A DNA stretch of 64,000 bases from contig NC_084794.1 in NCBI RefSeq assembly GCF_963169125.1, positions 71,955,665-72,019,664 of the forward strand. Reading direction: 5' to 3'. This DNA comes from Humulus lupulus. Its lineage: Eukaryota; Streptophyta; Magnoliopsida; Rosales; Cannabaceae. This document shows, piece by piece, positions 1-11,344 of the stretch. Position numbers and translations under genes: made by a program. Below the pieces are notes generated by a model. That model saw nothing but the letters and a program-made list of their open reading frames with translations. It was not told the origin of the DNA and did no database searches. How positions within the stretch are numbered: the stretch's first letter is position 1; each line of letters opens with the position of its first letter.

Positions 1-63
1 TTATGCCCTTCCAGCACACTAATCAAGGCTCTTAAGCCTTATTAGTAATTTTGGGTCGTTACA
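1..63 (+). repeat. 3' end of a Ty3/gypsy LTR (TGTAACG family)
   Basis: The first 63 bases nearly repeat 8912-8974 and end in the same GGGTCGTTACA terminus. The two solo LTRs ending at 38620 and 58070 close with a related GGGGCATTACA. The LTR runs directly into chromovirus pol at 64, so the primer site and gag are missing here. It is either the 5' LTR of the element in 64-3181 after an internal deletion, or a separate LTR inserted into pol. The rest of the LTR lies outside the window. Confidence 0.8.
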
Positions 64-3000
64 GTGGTGGTCCATATGGACGACTTCAATGTAGTCTTGG
101 GAATGGACTTTCTAACCGAGAAAGGTGCCATTCCAATTCCTGCCACTGGGAGCTTGCTCATAATGGGAGAGACTCCTTCAATGGTTCCGGCAAAGGTGAA
201 ACCACCCCTTGGTGTGAAGCTCCTATCAGCTTTACAGTTCAAGAAGAGTGTGAAGAAGCAGGAGCCCACTTATGTAGTGGTACCCACCGTGTTCGAAGAA
301 GCAGTGGAAGAGATTGTTCCACTAGAAATTACGAAGGTCTTAAAGATGTATGAAGACGTGATGCCAGATAAACTCCCCAAAGCCTTGCCACCAAAGAGGG
401 GGATTGATCACCAGATAGAGTTGGTGCCGGGAGCAAAACCTCCAACAAAAGCGCCTTACAGAATGGCACCCCCTGAACTAGAAGAGTTGAGGAGAAAATT
501 AAAAGAGTTATTGGAGGCAGGCTTTATCAGACCGTCGAAGGCGCCATTTGGCGCACCTGTGCTATTCCAGATGAAGCACAATGGGAGCTTGAGACTGTGC
601 ATTGACTATAGGGCTCTCAACAAGGTGACAGTTCGCAACACCTACCCCATCCCTCTGATCGCTGATTTGTTCGACCAGCTAAGTGGAGCTAAATACTTCA
701 CAAAGTTGGACTTAAGATCAGGCTATTATCAGGTGAGGATCACAGATGGGGATGAATCAAAGACTACGTGCGTTACTCGATATGGAGCATTTGAGTTTCG
801 AATAATGCCGTTTGGGTTGACAAATGCACCTGCCACTTTCTGCACACTGATGAACCAAGTATTCCACGAGTATCTAGATAAGTTCGTGATGGTGTACTTG
901 GATGATATCGTGGTTTATAGCACCACGATTGAAGAGCATCAAGAGCACTTGGCTCAAGTGTTTCAGAAGTTGAGAGAAAACCAGCTATATGTGAAGCGCG
1001 AGAAGTGCTCATTTGCACAGAAGAGCATCAAGTTCCTAGGCCACGTTGTGGAACGTGGCCGAATTCGTATGGATCTGGAGAAGGTGAGGGAAATCCAAGA
1101 ATGGAAAGCCCCCACAACCATGAAGGAACTCCGCTCCTTCTTGGGCCTAGCCAACTACTATAGAAGATTTGTGGACGACTACTCAAAAAGGGCGACACCC
1201 TTGACTGAGCTGCTGAAAAAGGGTATGACTTGGGCGTGGACTGACAAGTGTGCCGAAGCATTTAGGAGTTTGAAGGAAGCCATGATGAAGGATCCTATTC
1301 TTGCCTTGCCAGATGTTAGCAAGCCCTTCGAAGTACAGATAGATGCCTCAGATTATGCTCTGGGAGGGGTACTTGTACAAGAAGACCACCTGGTAGCATA
1401 TGAGAGCCGCAAGCTGTCTGAAGCTGAGAGGCGGTATACTTCCTAGGAGAAGGAACTCCTCGCAGTTATCCATTGCTTGCGAGTGTGGAGACATTACTTG
1501 CTGGGGTCAAAGTTCGTGGTGAAGACGGATAATGCAGCGGTTAGTCATTTCCTTACTCAGCCGAAACTGACCCCTAAGTAGGCTCGATGGCCAGAGTTCG
1601 TGGCGGAATTTGACTTCTGTTTTGAGCACAGGGTAGGATGCTTGAACCAGGTAGTTGACGCCTTGAGTCGCAAAGCAGAATTGGCGACTCTAAAGATCTT
1701 GGCTAGTTTTTCGGCTAGCGTGGTGAACACTCCACTCAAGGAGCGCATCAAAGAAAACCTGGAGAAAGACCCGGTTGTCAGGACCATCCTGAAGCTCGTA
1801 AAAGAAGGCAAGACTCGCCAGTTCTGGGTGGAGGATGATCTTCTGTGGGTTAAAGGGGGTCGCTTGTATGTTCCAAAAGTTGGAGATTTGCGGAGGACAT
1901 TACTAAGCGAGTGTCGTGACACCTTGTGGGCAGGTCATCCAGGGTGGCAGAGAACCCATGCCCTCTTGAAGCAGGGATACTACTGGCCACAAATGCGAGA
2001 TGATGTAGTGGAGTACACCAAGACCTGTCTCGTCTTCCAGCAAGACAAGGTCGATAGGAACAAGACACTTGGGTTGTTGGAGCCCTTGCGAGTCCCAAAC
2101 CGACCATGGGAGAGTGTGTTGATTGACTTTATCACCAGTCTACCAAAGACAGGGGATTTAAGTGCGATCTTGGTGGTCGTGGACAGATTCTCGAAGTACA
2201 CAACATTCATCTTGGTGTCGAAGTAATGTTCGGCAGAAGAGACAGCCCGACAATTTTTCAAGCATATTGTCAACTATTGGGGAGTGCCCCAGAACATTGT
2301 TAGTGGCCGAGATGGAAGATTCACTGGGACCTTTTGGTCCGAACTATTCAGTCTCTTGGGGTCACAACTGAACATATCCTTGAGCTACCATCCACAGACA
2401 GATGGGTAGACAGAAAGATTCAACGAGATGTTGGAGGAGTACTTGCGCCACTTTGTCAATGCCAATCAGAAGAATTGGCCGTAACTACTTGATGTAGCTC
2501 AATTTTGCTTCAACTCTCAAAAGAGTTCTTCATCGAATAAGAGCCTTTTTGAAGTTGTTAATGGACAGCAGCCACTGTTGCCCCACATAGTGGATGAATA
2601 TCGCGGTCGAAACCTGCGAGCCTTTCACTTCACAAAAGACTGGAAGAAAACGATAGAGATTGCCCTAGCTTATTTAGAAAAAGCATCAAGAAGAATGAAA
2701 AAAATGGGCAGATCAGAAGTGCAGACCACTGGAGTTCAAAGCAGGTGACTTAGTGTTAATCAAGTTGAGGCCCGAACAGTTGAGATTTCGAGGAGACAAA
2801 GACATCAGACTCGTTCACAAGTACGAGGGTCTGGTCTCAATCATCTCAAAAGTTGGCCTAACTTCCTACAAAGTCGACCTACCAGCATGGATGAAGATAC
2901 ACCTGGTCCTTCACATCAGCAGCTTGAAGCCGTATCATGAAGATCCAACAAATCCAGAGCGCAACCAGACAACTAGAGGAGGAGTCATCATTCAGCCAAG

Positions 3001-3181
3001 GAGCAAGCGTCAACCTAAAGAAATCCTGGCGGAAAGGACGGTCACCATTGACCGTAAAAAGCATAAGGAGTATCTGGTAAAATGGAAGGGGCTCGCAGAT
3101 GACGAGATCAGCTGGGAGAGGGCGGAAGACTTGAAGAAGCTCACACAGAAGATTGAAGATCTACAAGCTACTATATGGTGA
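64..3181 (+). pseudogene. Ty3/gypsy chromovirus pol (PR-RT-RNaseH-IN-chromodomain), decayed
   Basis: This is the polyprotein that copies and integrates a chromovirus. The frame opens inside the protease (VVLGMDFL, about 90-120). Reverse transcriptase follows (about 450-1050, with [22 protein letters not shown] and the catalytic YLDDIVVYS), then RNase H (about 1290-1680, ending VDALSRK), then the integrase zinc-binding and core regions (about 1900-2600, HPQTDG). A C-terminal chromodomain lies at about 3010-3150 (EYLVKWKGL, ISWERAEDL). Stops interrupt the frame at 1444-1446, 1579-1581, about 2224, about 2407 and about 2482, and a frameshift lies near 2700. The RT catalytic residues are still intact. 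The chromodomain places it with chromoviruses; a Tekay/Del-type lineage is inferred. Gag and most of the protease are absent, and the 3' end is replaced at about 3185 by a Tat-like tail. Confidence 0.93.
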
Positions 3182-3634
3182 CGACAATAATAAGTCTAGA
3201 GCGGCCGCCAAGCCGCCTAGCCAAAAAGGATCCCAAAAGAGACCCTTGTAAAAATAGTACTATGCATAATGACGAGAAGGACGCTTCTCGCAACAAATAA
3301 TAAGCGCGCGCAAAAATATATAAAAGGATAGCTAAGACCCAAGGGGTCAAAATATCCTTATAAAAGTAATCAAGAGGCACCAAAAGAGGTCTCAGTGAAC
3401 CCTCTCGCATGGGCTCCAAAGGACCTCCAGCCTGGTAAATAAAAGAGGGGAACCAACCAAACCCCATCATGCAGGCTTAAAAGGGCCTCAAATGCAGTAG
3501 AACAAGAAATAAACAGCAACACATGTATTTATACATTAGAAAAAAGAGTTCTTAAGATAGTACAAGAGTTACCAAAAGAAAAGTAGCAATGATAATGATA
3601 TTACAAAGTTAAAAGTAAAAAAGGCAAGACTACT

Positions 3635-6133
3635 TCAAGGCCTCCTATAGTGGGCACTCCACAAGGCCGCTCGGGCAACGACCTGTTCACCAAAAGAGGA
3701 GAAGTCGAAGTTAGGGTCCTGCCTCCACACATTATAAAGAGCACGATCTATAGACTTGCGCTCGGTGATGACCCTCTCCGCCTCCAAGGAAGCCCTCTCT
3801 GCCTCCAAGGAAGCGTTCTTCTCCTACGCTGACTGTAGTTCGGCCCTAAGGGCCTTGGCTTCGATCTCCAATTGGGAAACCCTCTCCTGCGACGCAGTAG
3901 TCTTGACCCCCTGGAGCTCGCGCTCCAAGCGTCTAGCCTTGCCCTTTAGCTCCTTGATCTTGGCCTTCGCTTTCTCCCTCTTTGAGAGCAAGTTGGCAGA
4001 CTTAGTCCGGGCCTTTGACAACTTGACCCTGGTTTCGTTAATCTCATTTTCAAGCTCCTGGACCCGAGCTGTAAGACAGTCCCTCTCAGCAGTAGATGCG
4101 GAGAGGGTGCTGGACATGTCGGAATACCGAAGAGACACGGTGTAGATCTGCACAAGAAAGTCAATGGCGTCAGCAATAAGTAACAAAAAGAAAAACACAT
4201 GTACATCTATACCTAATATTAATCGACGCAAGATGCAAGAACTCACCCAGGCCGCGGCGCGCCTTAGGGTTTCCCCAAGGTCTGGTTGAGTCACATTCCC
4301 TAGACCCCTCCAGTCGGAGACAGGGAGGCCCGAGGCAATTTGAATGTAACGCTGTGCATAAGATGAGGCCATCCTAGTCACCCAAGGCTCCGCCTCCGTA
4401 CTGGGAGCATCTTGCTGGACAGGGACGGACGACCCGCTCGCCGAAGCAGGAGGGGGTGCAGGGAAGGAGAAAAACTGAGACCCTGGTAGATTAAAGGGGG
4501 GCTCCGCATGGTCGATGAAATCAGCCCCCGGTGGTCCAATGTCGTGAGGAACCTGAGGGAAGGCGTCGCAGCCATCAAGGCCAGGGGGAGCATAATATCC
4601 CGCTGCGGCCTGCTAGTCCTGAGGTTGAAAGGTCATGTCCTGGTCGGAGGAGCCATAGGGGGGCGTCCCCCGGGGGACAGGGGGCGCTGATGAGATCCCC
4701 CACATTCGAGGGGGGGCATCCTCCATCTCCTCCTCGGCCTCACCGTCGTGTAGGGACGGCTCAGCCGGCATAGCCATAGCCTTCTTAGACCCAGTAACTG
4801 ACCACAGGAGCTTAGGGTCAGAGACCGGGGACAGCTGGTGGCGGTTGAGGTTCGTCACAGTAAATAGGACCGCCGCCTTCTTCAGGGCGGATTCTGCACT
4901 AATAAGGTTGTTTATAGCCACCGCCTCTGGCCCAATGACCGAAGGATCAGCAAATTGCTCTGCATGATCCACGCCAATGTCAGTACGAGCAAGAGTACGA
5001 AACAGTAAGTTCTAATAAGAAGAAAAAAAAAGACCAGGGCACTTACTAGGGCCGGCGCGAAAGTTTTCACGAACAGAGAAAGGGCCCTCTACCTAGAAAA
5101 AGTCTTGTTTCCAAGACCCTGTGTTGGACACTGAGCCCTCTATCAAGGGGAGCTCGTTGTTGGCCTTCTACAGGTAGTAGAAGCCCTTGGACTTGTGCAC
5201 TGCCATGAGGTTGTACAGAGAATGCACCTCTTGCGCCGTCGGGGCGCGTTCGACCTTTCCCTTTAACCAAATGAAAAGGCAACTCAGAGTCAACCAACTG
5301 TTGGGTGACAATTGGAGAGGGGCCAAATCGAAGTAGTTGAGAATCGCCACAAAAAACGGGTGCAAAGGAATGGTACCACCCGCCTTCAAAATTTGCTCAC
5401 TCAAAGCCACATGACCCCTCCTAGGGCGGTCGGCCCGGCATGCCTCCTGAGGAGCATATAGGGCGTATTCTGGAGCAACACGGTAGTGCTTCACGATCTC
5501 TTTCAATTTGTTCGGAGACACATGTGACACCAGACTGGACGCCAGTAGAGGGGCGTCGTCCTCTTCCTGGACGGACACCTGTCTACGTGCTTTCGGCATA
5601 TCTGCAAAATCAAAAGAAAGATGTGAGGAAGAGGCAGAACACTTAACCCTCCATTTTTTCTTCCTAGCAAGAGTTTTCCATCGAGGGAGCGGTGGCGGAA
5701 GCACTAAGCTAGGATAAACTGAGACTAGGGGCTGGGGAGAGGAGCTAGCAGCCCCATGACCGTCATCAGGCGAGAAGGGAGTGGGAGGTTCTGGCAGAAT
5801 GTGTCCCTCCATAAATTCTAGCTCCCACCGCAACTCAAAAAGGGCCGTCCTAAGACGCGCTATATGGTCACTAAGGTCTGGGGGTGAAGGTCCTCCATCT
5901 CCTCTCGACACTGAGTCAATTTCGCTCTCCACAACCCAAATTTTACGCCTAAGTTCAGCCATGCACTCAAGGTGGCGGATGCGGGCTTGCCTTAAGGAGT
6001 GATAGTCCTGGTGAAGGTTGCCCTCAGGGGACTCTGAGTCTGAGGACAGGTCAATAAACTCAGCCCTTGGGGGTATGTCGGACGGGCTGTCACTGGCCAT
6101 GAAACCACGCCCCAACAGCAAAAAGGGGTTCAC
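3635..6133 (-). pseudogene. Antisense ORF of Tat-like element, Transposase_28-type, spliced
   Basis: The ORF runs opposite to the element. The first part (6133 or Met at 6100, down to about 5047) has a serine/acid-rich N-terminus, a coiled-coil-like stretch, then a conserved block (TIPLHPFFVAILNYF, QLSPNSWLTLSCLF) typical of the plant 'putative gypsy type transposon' family (PF04195). Two introns with GT-AG ends are visible on the minus strand: 5046-4960 (donor GTAAGT, acceptor TGCAG) and 4246-4148 (donor GTGAGT, acceptor TGTGCAG). Both keep the frame. The C-terminal part (about 4130-3830) is a strong coiled coil, and the product ends at a TGA at 3635-3637. Several in-frame stops (near 5166, 5085, 4613 and 3824) show decay. 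A homologous ORF lies at 46384-47501. Antisense genes at this place are known in Tat elements such as maize Grande; the function is unknown. Confidence 0.72.
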
Positions 6134-6574
6134 GTGTAAACGAGGGAAAGGCTACAAAACACAAAGGAATAGGCTTAATATCTCTAGATGCAAACGCCCT
6201 AAATGGCCCACTACAAGGTATAAAAAAAGAGAGGAGGGGCTTGCATATGGTCAAACTCACTACAAGCTTAGACTAAGGTACCCCATCCCGAGTACTGCAA
6301 GTTTGGACCCGATAAAAAATAAAAGGGAAAAGGAAAGAAAATATACCTCAAGCGGTTAAGAGAGCGAAGTTGGGGTCAAAAAGAGGTCGAGGAGCGGAAA
6401 GCACCAAAGGGTCAAAAATGCGCGTCTGCAAGAAGGGACCAGAAAGATGTGTTAGTCACAAAATAGACACACCAAGAAACTAGCTCATATGTAAAAAAAA
6501 AAAAATGATGAGATGAAGTGAAAAAAAAAAATATAAAACAAATAAAAAGAACTATGGTGAAAATGAGGTTGTGA

Positions 6575-6629
6575 GGGATTGAACCCCTCACCTCTTGAAA
6601 AAAGAAGGGCTCTCCAAACTAATAAGCCA
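6575..6629 (-). other. tRNA-like segment with A- and B-box motifs in LTR
   Basis: On the minus strand, TGGCTTATTAG (6629-6619) fits the Pol III A-box pattern TRGYNNANNNG, and GGTTCAATCC (ending near 6576) fits the B box GGTTCRANNCC. Their spacing of about 43 bases is usual for tRNA genes. The B box lies in a 7-bp hairpin. The acceptor stem does not pair well, so this is a tRNA-derived or tRNA-like relic rather than a functional tRNA. Related segments occur in the two LTR arms at 40340-40392 and 41197-41249. Confidence 0.45.
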
Positions 6630-6839
6630 AAGGAGTAAGGTGAAAATATTAGGCCAAGCATGAGGGCCTATTTATAGGATCAATGTGAATAGTCTACAAG
6701 AGCACCTAAAGGTCCTCTCCTAGACTGGGGGGCAAGTGTAGACGCTCAAATTTCACCTAAGGTCTGGCCTGGCCTTGCGTGGGTACCGCCTAAGCCTCAA
6801 GGGTCTCATGACGCGTAGCCATCAGTGACCCGCATCCAA

Positions 6840-7200
6840 GTGCCCCCGTGAGCCCTCGCCTCGCCATAGGCCGAAGTGACCAAGTGGCCCCGCCTCTCCA
6901 TAGGCCGAAGTGGCCTCGCCTCGTAGGCCGAAGTGGCCTCGCCTTGCCATAGGCCGAAGTGATCAAGTGGCCTCGCCTCATAAGCCAAAGTGGCCTCGCC
7001 TCGCCATAGGCCCAAGTGGCCTCACCTCGCCGTAGGCTGAAGTGGCCCCGCCTTGCCATAGGCCGAAGTGACCAAGTGGCCTCGCCCGTGGCCCCGCCTT
7101 GCCACCTTGGCTCAAGTGGCCTCGCCCTGGAGTGGCCTCGCCCGTGGCCCCGCCTCGCCATCTTGGCTCGAGTGGCCTCTCCCCGGAGTGGCCTCGTGAA
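6840..7200. repeat. GC-rich minisatellite in LTR
   Basis: Degenerate repeats of a core such as GTGGCCTCGCCTCGCCATAG, followed by GCCGAA, recur about ten times with variable spacing. The open frames that appear here on both strands are caused by the repeat and are not genes. The related LTRs at 39300-39800 and 41740-42260 hold a different, longer repeat in the same relative place. Confidence 0.85.
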
Positions 7201-7774
7201 CAGCCAGAGAGCCGCACCACCAGGGGAGCCGCACCACCAAGGGGGCCGCACCATCGAGGGGGTCGCTAGGAGGGCGTCTCGCTACGCATCCTTAGACATC
7301 CGTCCAGGCCACATGCTTATCAACCAGACTCGTGAGTGATCTTGGAAGGCTTCAGGCATCTCGTGCCAAGGACCCAAGATCTCCACCTCACGCCAGAACC
7401 ATAACACATACCCAGGGGCCCATTCCTTACACCTTGAGACCCCTATCCTTAGAGGCTCCAGTACGAGTCGAATGGGACATACTTGTACGACCTAGTACTT
7501 AGTACGGATACCAGTGCCAGTGAGACTGCTGGGGTAAGAGTCATGGTCCGTACGTCTACGGCCAAAGGTCAGAGCCGACACCACTACCTCCTGCGCCACT
7601 ACGCCTGCCACCACTCATCAGACATGGGTACAGACAAGTAGTGGAGGCATTCTCCTGACACCTGCTCCTGTGCTGGATGTACGACCACAACCTCTGAAGC
7701 CACTCCCCTGACATAGTACTTATGTACCCCATGGTCTCTTGGACCACTATGTACCTAAGGCCATTAGAGCCTAC

Positions 7775-7782
7775 TATAAAAT
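7775..7782 (+). promoter_or_regulatory. TATA box of Tat-like LTR
   Basis: TATAAAAT lies about 200 bases before the LTR end, after the phrase GCCATTAGAGCCTAC. The same phrase precedes the TATA box at 42897 in the related LTR. It is the probable Pol II start region of the element; activity is unknown. Confidence 0.55.
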
Positions 7783-7980
7783 GAACTCTAAGACCACCTG
7801 AAAGGGGGTTGGAAATTTTACTGTAGCAGAGGCTTGAGTGTGAATGAAAGACTGAATTCTCCATTATTGTTCTATCATTGTTCTTGAGTTATTGTTCAAG
7901 TTTTTACAGCTTTCCGATTAGTGATCTTGATTTGATAATTTTTCCAACTCAACTTAGTTAACGAGTTCTCACCGTCAACA

Positions 7981-8974
7981 ATACCTTTGGTGGAATTTCG
8001 ACCACAAGTTGCCTCAAGACTTCCTTGGCTTGCTCCTCCTCAGCCTTAGGCCTGAATTCCCTAAAGTTCCATCCAACTCAACTTAAACACCATAGCTCAA
8101 AAACCAGAAACAGAGACTGAAGAACTCTAAAGTCTTACCTCAAGTGTTGATGAACTCTTGCTAAACCTTTGCCAATTTCTCAATCCTAGGTTAGGGTCCT
8201 TGATGCTTAGTTTATCCCAGCTCTCCTCTGAGCTTTACTCCAGAAATCCTCAAGAAACAGGTGAAGGAAATATAAACCGACCTATAGAACTCTCTCTGTT
8301 TTTCTCTCTTTCTTTTCCCTTCCTTTTCCTTCTTTCTCAGACTTCTACACTTCTCTATAATTCCCACTAACATAAAGCCTTGGTATTACTTAACTTCTGT
8401 AAGCCAAATGACTATTATGCCCTCCATATTAATTCTAAACCCTTTAATCCACTTAAGGGCATTTTAGTCATTTTACCCAATTCCCGCTAATTCCTCGAGT
8501 GTCTCTAATATTTCTCGCTTAATTCCCGATGCCTAATTAATCACCAATAATATTCCTCATTGTCAAGATAGACTCCAGTATATTCACTAAATTCCCATTT
8601 ATACCCCTAAGCTCACCCCGAGCCGGGTATAAATCCCCGCCATGACTTTTTCGCTACTTTGCTCACTAGGATCGTCTCGAGTCACAGATCGCAGATATAT
8701 CCACATAATAATGTGGTCTCGACAATTATCACATATATCAATACAATTATGCCCATAATAGCCAAAATTACAATTATGCCCCTCTAACCTAATCAGGGCC
8801 TACATGCATACTAATACACATATTCATGCATCTCAAATATTAAAATAATCATATAACATGATTTAAGTCATAATCATGCATCTTAATCATTAAAACCACA
8901 CATAATTCCCATTATGCCCTTCAGGCACACTAATCAAGGCCCTTAAGCCTTATTAGTGAATTTGGGTCGTTACA
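7981..8974 (+). repeat. 3' portion of a TGTAACG-family LTR
   Basis: The segment ends GGGTCGTTACA at 8974, like 1-63. It shares the layout of the solo LTRs at 35898-38620 and 55416-58070: an upstream stretch with 'tacctcaa' and 'caccatagctc' phrases, then 'accccgagccgggtataaatccccg', then a CATGCAT-rich end. It probably is the 3' LTR of the chromovirus whose pol lies at 64-3181, cut on its left by the Tat-like insertion. On its right it abuts LINE sequence. Confidence 0.75.
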
Positions 8975-9990
8975 CTTTCTTTGGGGTAATTCTAGGCATA
9001 GAAGTAAACTGCATCTTGCTTCTTGGCAGAAGGTTTGCCTTCCTAAAGCCTATGGAGGTCTTGGTTTTAGAGATGGAGCTAGCTGGAATAGAGCTATATT
9101 AGCTAAATATATTTGGGCTATCTCTGAAAAGCCTGAAGTTTTATGGGTTAAATGGATCAACGCCACTTACCTGAAAGGTTTAAACTCTTGGAATTATACC
9201 TTGAAGTCAGATTGTAGCTGGTATTGGAGGAAGCTTTGCCATTTAAAAGAAAAATTTAGCCCTGCTGCGATTCATGTTGCTGGTTCTCTTGGGAGATTTC
9301 AGCCTTCAAAGCTTTACAACAACTCTTTACATCAGCAAAGGGTGGACTATTATCATGCAGTTTGGAGTAAGCTTACCCTTCCTAAGCACAGGTTTTTACT
9401 TTGGCAGGTGGTTAATGCTTAGCTCCTAACCAGGGATAACTTAACCCGATTACATATTCAGGTGACAAACCTGTTTTGCCCTGTCTGTGGAAGTCACCTT
9501 GAGAATCACCCTCACCTCTTCTTTGATTGCTACCTATCTAAGCAGATTCTTAATATCATCTTTGACTGGCTAGGATTCAAAGCTTGGCCCATTGAATTCA
9601 GTGACTGGGGTGTCTAGCTGGCTAGAGATAGGCAGGGAGCAATGACTTCAATCTTGAATATGGTAGTGGCAGCACTTGTTTACAGCATTTGGAGGAACAG
9701 AAATATATGCTTTTTTTTTTATGGTTATTCTTCGACAGCTACTAGCCTAGCTAAGGAAGTTATGAACATAGTTAAATATAAACTTTACTTAGTTAAAAAT
9801 AGGCAGATTTCTGTACAAGAGCAAATGTACATAAGGAACCTTCAATGTAATTAAGTGATTGGCTGTGCTGGTTTTGTAGCCGCCTGTATAGAGTGTTTGT
9901 TCTTGAGTGTATGGCTCTCAAATTGTATTGACTGTTTTGTTCAATGAAGTTCATTTTTCTTCTTGATAAAAAAAAATATATATACAAAAG
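8975..9990 (+). pseudogene. LINE (non-LTR retrotransposon) 3' end, zf-RVT domain
   Basis: Translation gives the C-terminal part of a plant L1-type reverse transcriptase: a thumb-like region (GGLGFRDGASWNRAILAKY), then the zinc-binding zf-RVT domain at about 9300-9560 (KLTLPKHRFLLWQ, CPVCGSHLENHPHLFFDC), then a tail ending near 9854. Stops occur at about 9421 and 9616. A poly(A)-like run at 9967-9975, followed by TA repeats, marks the 3' end. The 5' part with the endonuclease and RT core is missing because the chromovirus LTR interrupts it at 8974/8975. Confidence 0.85.
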
Positions 9991-10559
9991 TTCTATGAAA
10001 ATATTAATTAAAACTTAATTTACTTAAACATTTAAGCTCAAAATTGCATCATTTTACTCATAACTTAACAATATTAATTTCAAATAATTCAACTACAACA
10101 TATTATAATAAAATATCTATAAAAACATATAAATCCTAAAAATTACAATAAGACTAATAAATTAAAAATTACTTAAAAACTCAAAGACTAAGCAACAATT
10201 ATCATAAAAAATGTGGTAAAATAACTCTATTTTGTAGAATTATCACAGTGCTTATATGACTTTTCATCCAATAGGGTTATGTCTTAAAATTTAAACTACT
10301 AGGCTTAAAAGTTAAATCACTAGCCTTAACATTTAAACCGCTATGCTTAAAATTTAAATCACAACCCTTAACTAGCTTTAAATTTAAACTATTCTGCTTA
10401 AATGACTTAAATTTTAAATCACTAGGCTTAAAATCTAACCCAAGTGTTTTTAAACTATAAATTTAAATCATATATCATAACATCTATAATCTAAAGCAAA
10501 ATTCTTAAAAATTTAAAGCATAAGACTTAAAATTTTTTAAAAAAGTTATGGATATATGT
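9991..10559. repeat. AT-rich DNA with copies of the 21-bp 'aaatttaaaccactaggctt' repeat
   Basis: From about 10275 to 10540 a degenerate unit (AAATTTAAACCACTAGGCTTA) is repeated about ten times. It is the same unit as in the larger field at 11345-12310. No gene was seen. Confidence 0.75.
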
Positions 10560-10730
10560 TTTCCTACGCGCTACATCACAACTTATTGAGAGTCGCGATG
10601 CTCGAGTAAGGAGAGCTTAACATAGCGTCTGCGCACCGCAACGCTAAAGCAACAACAAGTTGCCATTGTGCCTGTCAGCGGTGTGATATAAGTAGTGTCG
10701 CGGCGCGACTTTACACCATATTAGGGATTT
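10560..10730. other. Isolated GC-rich patch of unknown origin
   Basis: About 170 bases with several CpG-rich words (ACGCGCTAC, GTCGCGATGCTCGAG, GTCGCGGCGCGAC) stand out in AT-rich DNA. No open frame, terminal repeat or target duplication was recognised. TCGCGACTT-like words also occur in the solo LTR near 37540-37625, so it may be an LTR relic. Confidence 0.4.
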
Positions 10731-11344
10731 CAAAATCTCATTTCTACCCCATTTTAATTAAACTGAAACTGCATTAATTAAGATAGCAGAGCTATAAAAT
10801 GTGGTGAGGAGAGTCAGCTTTGACAACATGACTCACACAAAGAGGAAAACCCTTATCCACCAACAACAAGATAACTTAGACAAAGATGTCAGTTTAGTTA
10901 GCTAAAGAATTCATCTTTATAAATCAACTAACGAAAATCTGAAGCATAAATTGATGTGATTGTCTACTTTTTCTTTTTGATTAATAGCTTTGGTCTAAAA
11001 ATATTTGTTATCAATGAATCTTGAACAAGGGAAACGATTGGCAATTGTATCAAGTAACTTCATATATGTGTTTTTGTTGATGTTAAGTCATTGATTTCTA
11101 TATATATGGTTCATATTGTTCTTTTTATTATTATTTTTTCTTAAACCAAAATTGATATGGTCATTTATGACCAAGTAGGAATGAAATGGAAAAGGAGAAT
11201 GACAGAACAATTATGTTAAAACCTTCCTGTTTCTTTGTTGCCAAACATTCCATAAAATATTTTATTAATTCTTCACAAACATTGACTTGAAATATTATGT
11301 GCATGACATATTTAACCTTCAGCCTCTTAGCATCAGTCCTTGTC
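10731..11344. other. Intergenic AT-rich DNA
   Basis: No gene or element could be recognised. A short frame at 11161-11346 on the minus strand has no recognisable features. Confidence 0.5.

Larger units (their letters stand above)
3185..7980 (+). mobile_element. 3' part of a Tat-like Ty3/gypsy element (antisense ORF plus 3' LTR)
   Basis: The segment 3190-3400 closely resembles 45926-46110, which is the tail of another Tat-like element that does carry gag and protease. It holds a long antisense ORF and then an LTR ending TCACCGTCAACA at 7980, the same terminus as the LTRs ending at 43099 and 47750. Gag, pol and the 5' LTR are missing; the segment begins abruptly after the chromodomain of the upstream chromovirus. 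After 7980 the sequence returns to chromovirus-type LTR, so this element probably inserted in or near that LTR and later lost its 5' half. The region 3182-3634 is noncoding tail. Confidence 0.75.
6500..7980 (+). repeat. 3' LTR of the Tat-like element
   Basis: The right edge is clear: ACCGTCAACA at 7971-7980 matches the 3' LTR terminus at 47741-47750. The left edge is uncertain. An A-rich run at 6490-6505 could be the polypurine tract, with TGATGAG after it as the LTR start. The LTR contains a tRNA-like antisense segment (6575-6629), a GC-rich minisatellite (about 6840-7200) and a TATA box at 7775. No intact 5' partner is in the window. Confidence 0.7.

Noticed and set aside
6555..6650. A functional tRNA gene
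   Set aside because: A and B boxes fit, but the acceptor stem does not pair and no anticodon arm forms convincingly, so only a tRNA-like relic is claimed.
6790..7339. Frames of 70-154 residues on both strands
   Set aside because: Artefacts of the GC-rich minisatellite; rich in repeated ARPLG/EATW-type units with no domain.
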